Shown in pieces: positions 61,528 through 64,000 of a stretch of 64,000 nt of DNA; positions within the stretch are counted from its first letter, which is position 1, and each line of letters starts with the position of its first letter. The translations under genes and the position numbers were made by a program. The notes below the pieces were generated by a model, which was given only the letters and a program-made list of their open reading frames with translations, made no database searches and was not told where the DNA came from. This DNA comes from JAJRRS01 sp965230275 (GTDB lineage: Bacteria; Planctomycetota; Phycisphaerae; Phycisphaerales; Phycisphaeraceae): the NCBI GenBank assembly GCA_965230275.1, contig CBDDKO010000002.1:2790001-2854000 (forward strand). Direction: 5' to 3'.

Positions 61528-62416
61528 CCTGCCCGATTACCGGGAGATGGAGCCGGCTGTCCGGGACCGGTTCGACCGCATCAAAGAGCGCCCGGTGGTG
61601 ACGAGCGTCCGCGGGTTGGGCAAGACGTTTGTCAGCCCGCAGGGCGAATCGATCCGTGTACTCGAAGACATTAACTTCGATGTGCACCGGCGTGAGTTCA
61701 TCATGGTCATCGGCCCGTCGGGCTGCGGCAAGAGCACGCTGATCCGGATGATCGCCGGGCTGGATACGCCGACCGACGGCGAGATGCTGATGGGGGATGA
61801 GCGCATCAAAGGACCGGGGCCTGAGCGCGGGATGGTGTTCCAGTCGTACGCGCTGTTCCCCTGGCTGACGGTTGAGAAGAATGTGATGTTCGGGATGGAG
61901 GCCTGCGGGGTGGGCCCGAACCAGACGAAGCGCGAAGCGATGCAGTGGCTGAGCATGGTGGGCCTGTGCCCGTATGCCAACCACTATCCGCACCAGCTCT
62001 CCGGCGGGATGAAGCAGCGCGTCGCGATTGCGCGGGCGCTAGCCAACAAGCCGCGCGTTCTGTTGATGGATGAGCCGTTTGGTGCGCTGGACGCGCAGAC
62101 CCGCTGCAAGATGCAGAGCTACCTGCTGCAGATCTGGCAAAAGGTGAACGTCACGATCATCTTCATCACGCACGATTTGGATGAGGCGGTTTATCTTGCC
62201 GACCGGGTGGTCGTGCTCGGCCGAAACCCCGGGCACATCAAGGAGATCATCGAGGTCCCGGTCCCAAGGCCGAGGCATGCGGACCAGTTGATGTCGCCTG
62301 AGTTCCTGGCGACGAAGCAGCGGCTGGAGGAGTTGATCCACCCGCCGGAGGAGCGCGAGGAGGAGTCACCGCTGGACATCATGCGGATGACGGTGGTTGG
62401 AGACGAAGTATTCTGA
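61511..62416 (+). CDS. NitT/TauT-type ABC transporter ATP-binding protein
   Basis: 301 residues. Walker A GPSGCGKSTLIRMIAGLD, Q loop MVFQSYALFPWLTVEKNV, signature LSGGMKQRVAIARALAN, Walker B VLLMDEPFGALDAQT and switch IFITHDLDEAVYLADR. It belongs to the SsuB/TauB/NrtD class. AAGGAGG lies six bases before the ATG, which is inside the end of the permease gene, so translation is coupled. Powers the importer made with the two preceding genes. Confidence 0.94.
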   Translation: MSRHVDLPDYREMEPAVRDRFDRIKERPVVTSVRGLGKTFVSPQGESIRVLEDINFDVHRREFIMVIGPSGCGKSTLIRMIAGLDTPTDGEMLMGDERIKGPGPERGMVFQSYALFPWLTVEKNVMFGMEACGVGPNQTKREAMQWLSMVGLCPYANHYPHQLSGGMKQRVAIARALANKPRVLLMDEPFGALDAQTRCKMQSYLLQIWQKVNVTIIFITHDLDEAVYLADRVVVLGRNPGHIKEIIEVPVPRPRHADQLMSPEFLATKQRLEELIHPPEEREEESPLDIMRMTVVGDEVF

Positions 62417-62435
62417 TACGGCCGGGCGGCGCCAG

Positions 62436-62447
62436 AGCCGATCGGCT
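62436..62447. repeat. Perfect 12-bp palindrome before gdmH-like gene
   Basis: AGCCGATCGGCT, self-complementary, in the 98-base gap between the ATPase and hydrolase genes. It could be an operator or a small hairpin. A weak TTGATA word lies just after it. Confidence 0.4.
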
Positions 62448-62514
62448 GAACGATTGATACGCTAGAGGCATTGCCATACACACACCCGCAAATGCGGACT
62501 TAGAGGAGCTACCC

Positions 62515-63678
62515 ATGAACGACGTACCCAAGGAACCGCTGACCAAGGAGCAGATGAAGGGCTACCTGGCGGCGCTGAAAGAGGCGACGATCCCCACCGC
62601 GGCGGTGGATGCGGACCTTGCCGAGCAGCAGAAGCTGGGTTTGCCGGCTGCGGATTCGATCGGCGACCGCTCGATCACGACCTTCAGCCGGGGCGAGCTG
62701 CCGCACTACGCCGGGATCAACACGCTGCTGAAAACCAAGTACCTTGAAGACGTCACACAGGTCGGCCACTACGACGTGGCTTTCATGGGGATCCCCTTCG
62801 ATATCGGGACGACGTACCGCTCCGGCACACGGTTCGGCCCGCAGGGCATGCGGAAGATCAGCGCGCTGTACACCAGCTACTTCTACGAGTTGGGCGTTGA
62901 CTTGGTTGAGCAGATCAAGATGTGCGACCTGGGTGACGTGTACACGATCGGTAACATCGAGAAGAGCTTCGACCAGGTATCCCGGGCGGTCTCGCATGTC
63001 TACAGCTCGGGGTGCTTCCCGTTCCTGATGGGCGGCGACCACTCACTGGGCTACCCGAACGTGCGCGGCATCGCACCGCATGTCGACGGCGACATCGGGA
63101 TCATCCACATCGACCGCCACATCGATACCCAGGAAAAGGACATGGACGAGCGGATGCATACCTGCCCGTGGTTTCATGCGACGAACATCCCCAACGCCCC
63201 GGCGAAGAACCTCGTGCAGGTCGGCATCGGCGGCTGGCAGGTGCCGCGCCCCGGCGTCAAGGTCGCGCGCGAACGTGGCACGAACATCATCACGATGGAC
63301 GACGTTGACGAGCACGGCATCGACAAGATCGCCGAGATGGCGCTGGAGATGGCGTGGAAGGGCAACGTCAAACAGGTCTACCTGTCGTTCGATATCGACA
63401 GCGTCGACTGCGGGTTCGTGCCCGGCACCGGCTGGCCGGAGCCCGGCGGGTTCCTGCCGCGCGAGGTGCTCAAGCTTCTGAAGCTGATCGCCAAGGAAGG
63501 CATCTGCGCGATGGAAGTCGTCGAGGTGGCGCCGGCTTATGACACGTCGGATATCACGGCCCTGCTGGGTGTGCGTGCGATGCTCGATGTGCTGGCGACG
63601 CTCGTCGATGAAGGGCACCTGCCCCGGCAGAAGAAGCACACGTCTGACAAGGGCATTGATGCCTGGAAGGGTACGTAG
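62515..63678 (+). CDS. gdmH: Arginase-family hydrolase, probable guanidine hydrolase
   Basis: 387 residues. Ureohydrolase metal motifs: GGDHSLGYPN (His), IIHIDRHIDTQ (Asp-x-His-x-Asp) and SFDIDSVDCGFVPGTGWPEPGG (Asp-x-Asp), then EVVEVAPAYD. About 70 extra N-terminal residues, the RHIDTQEKDMDERMHTCPWFHATN segment and VPGTGWPEPGG set it apart from agmatinases and arginases (about 300 residues). They match what I recall of cyanobacterial GdmH, a Ni-dependent enzyme splitting guanidine into urea and ammonia. Its place with an importer, near urease and a urea transporter, fits that. Agmatinase or guanidinobutyrase activity remains possible. GAGGAG precedes the ATG. Confidence 0.82.
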   Translation: MNDVPKEPLTKEQMKGYLAALKEATIPTAAVDADLAEQQKLGLPAADSIGDRSITTFSRGELPHYAGINTLLKTKYLEDVTQVGHYDVAFMGIPFDIGTTYRSGTRFGPQGMRKISALYTSYFYELGVDLVEQIKMCDLGDVYTIGNIEKSFDQVSRAVSHVYSSGCFPFLMGGDHSLGYPNVRGIAPHVDGDIGIIHIDRHIDTQEKDMDERMHTCPWFHATNIPNAPAKNLVQVGIGGWQVPRPGVKVARERGTNIITMDDVDEHGIDKIAEMALEMAWKGNVKQVYLSFDIDSVDCGFVPGTGWPEPGGFLPREVLKLLKLIAKEGICAMEVVEVAPAYDTSDITALLGVRAMLDVLATLVDEGHLPRQKKHTSDKGIDAWKGT

Positions 63679-63686
63679 GTAGCCGT

Positions 63687-64000
63687 ATGTCTAAGCCGTT
63701 CCGCCCGCCATCTCAAGGCATGGACGCCGTCAACGCCGAGGCGCAGCTGCCCAGCGATCGGCGTCATGCCGCTGCGGCGCGTGAGCTAGCGATGGGCCTG
63801 CCCGGTGCGGACTCGATTACCGATCCCGCTATCAGTACCTTCAGCCGGGGCGTCAGCCCGTTGTATGCCGGCATCAATACGATGCTGAAGCTGCCCTACA
63901 TGGAAGATGTGAATCGGGCGTCTGATTACGACGTGTCGTTCATCGGTGTGCCGTTCGATATCGGGACGACGTTCCGGCCCGGGACACGCTTCGGGCCGCA
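63687..64000 (+). CDS. Second arginase-family hydrolase, N-terminal part (runs off window)
   Basis: The frame opens at the ATG at 63687, eight bases after the first hydrolase, and is still open at 64000 (104 full codons seen). It aligns with the first: LPGADSITDPAISTFSRGVSPLYAGINTMLKLPYMEDV and DYDVSFIGVPFDIGTTFRPGTRFGP against LPAADSIGDRSITTFSRGELPHYAGINTLLKTKYLEDV and its counterpart. So it is a tandem paralogue. The metal-binding region lies beyond the window, so activity cannot be judged. It could be a second guanidine hydrolase, a subunit partner, or an enzyme for a related guanidino compound. Confidence 0.85.
   Translation, partial: MSKPFRPPSQGMDAVNAEAQLPSDRRHAAAARELAMGLPGADSITDPAISTFSRGVSPLYAGINTMLKLPYMEDVNRASDYDVSFIGVPFDIGTTFRPGTRFGP

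Overview
The window looks like chromosomal DNA of a GC-rich planctomycete, probably of the Phycisphaerae. Evidence: several PEP-CTERM secreted proteins, dockerin-like repeats (GDLNGDGFVGLGDLD), a HYExAFE-family protein, a membrane protein ending in a YDLRG zinc ribbon, scattered house-keeping genes, and weak or absent Shine-Dalgarno sites at many starts. This placement is inference; no rRNA is present.

Layout. 1-5 kb: a small histidine kinase, a conserved hypothetical protein, and ileS preceded by what reads as a complete transcription attenuator with an isoleucine-rich leader peptide. 4.6-5.4 kb: a RAYT (REP-associated transposase) between two REP pairs. 5.4-12.5 kb: a nuclease-like HYExAFE protein, a lipoprotein version of a flagellar rod protein, and five tandem PEP-CTERM genes, one broken by a single stop codon. 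12.7-31.3 kb: hisS, a methyltransferase, rsmD, membrane proteins, ffh, valS (also with a short leader ORF), a second RAYT with its own REP family, recO, a UDP-glucuronate decarboxylase, an SDR and two more PEP-CTERM proteins, one a zinc protease. 31.4-39.5 kb: a class III polyhydroxyalkanoate locus (phaC, phaE-like, phaA, phasin, phaR, phaB-like) followed by a large acyl-CoA synthetase/GNAT fusion.

39.5-64 kb holds a nitrogen-scavenging region. A minus-strand run carries an outer-membrane barrel, urtA, a fused urtBC permease, urtD, urtE, ureD, a fused ureAB, a 59-residue histidine-rich membrane protein and ureC. ureF and ureG diverge from it. About 6 kb further on lies a plus-strand operon: a NitT/TauT-type binding protein, permease and ATPase, then two tandem arginase-family genes. 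The first resembles the nickel-dependent guanidine hydrolases (GdmH) and the second runs off the window. Both operons have a textbook sigma-54 -24/-12 promoter. I infer a pathway in which guanidine (or a related guanidino compound) is imported and hydrolysed to urea and ammonia, urea is also imported, and urease finishes the job under nitrogen control. Between them lie a secreted coiled-coil protein, tRNA-Pro(TGG), an old-yellow-enzyme reductase, a duplicated TIM-barrel protein, a TetR regulator with a matching operator at two promoters, and a DUF1566/EF-hand secreted protein.
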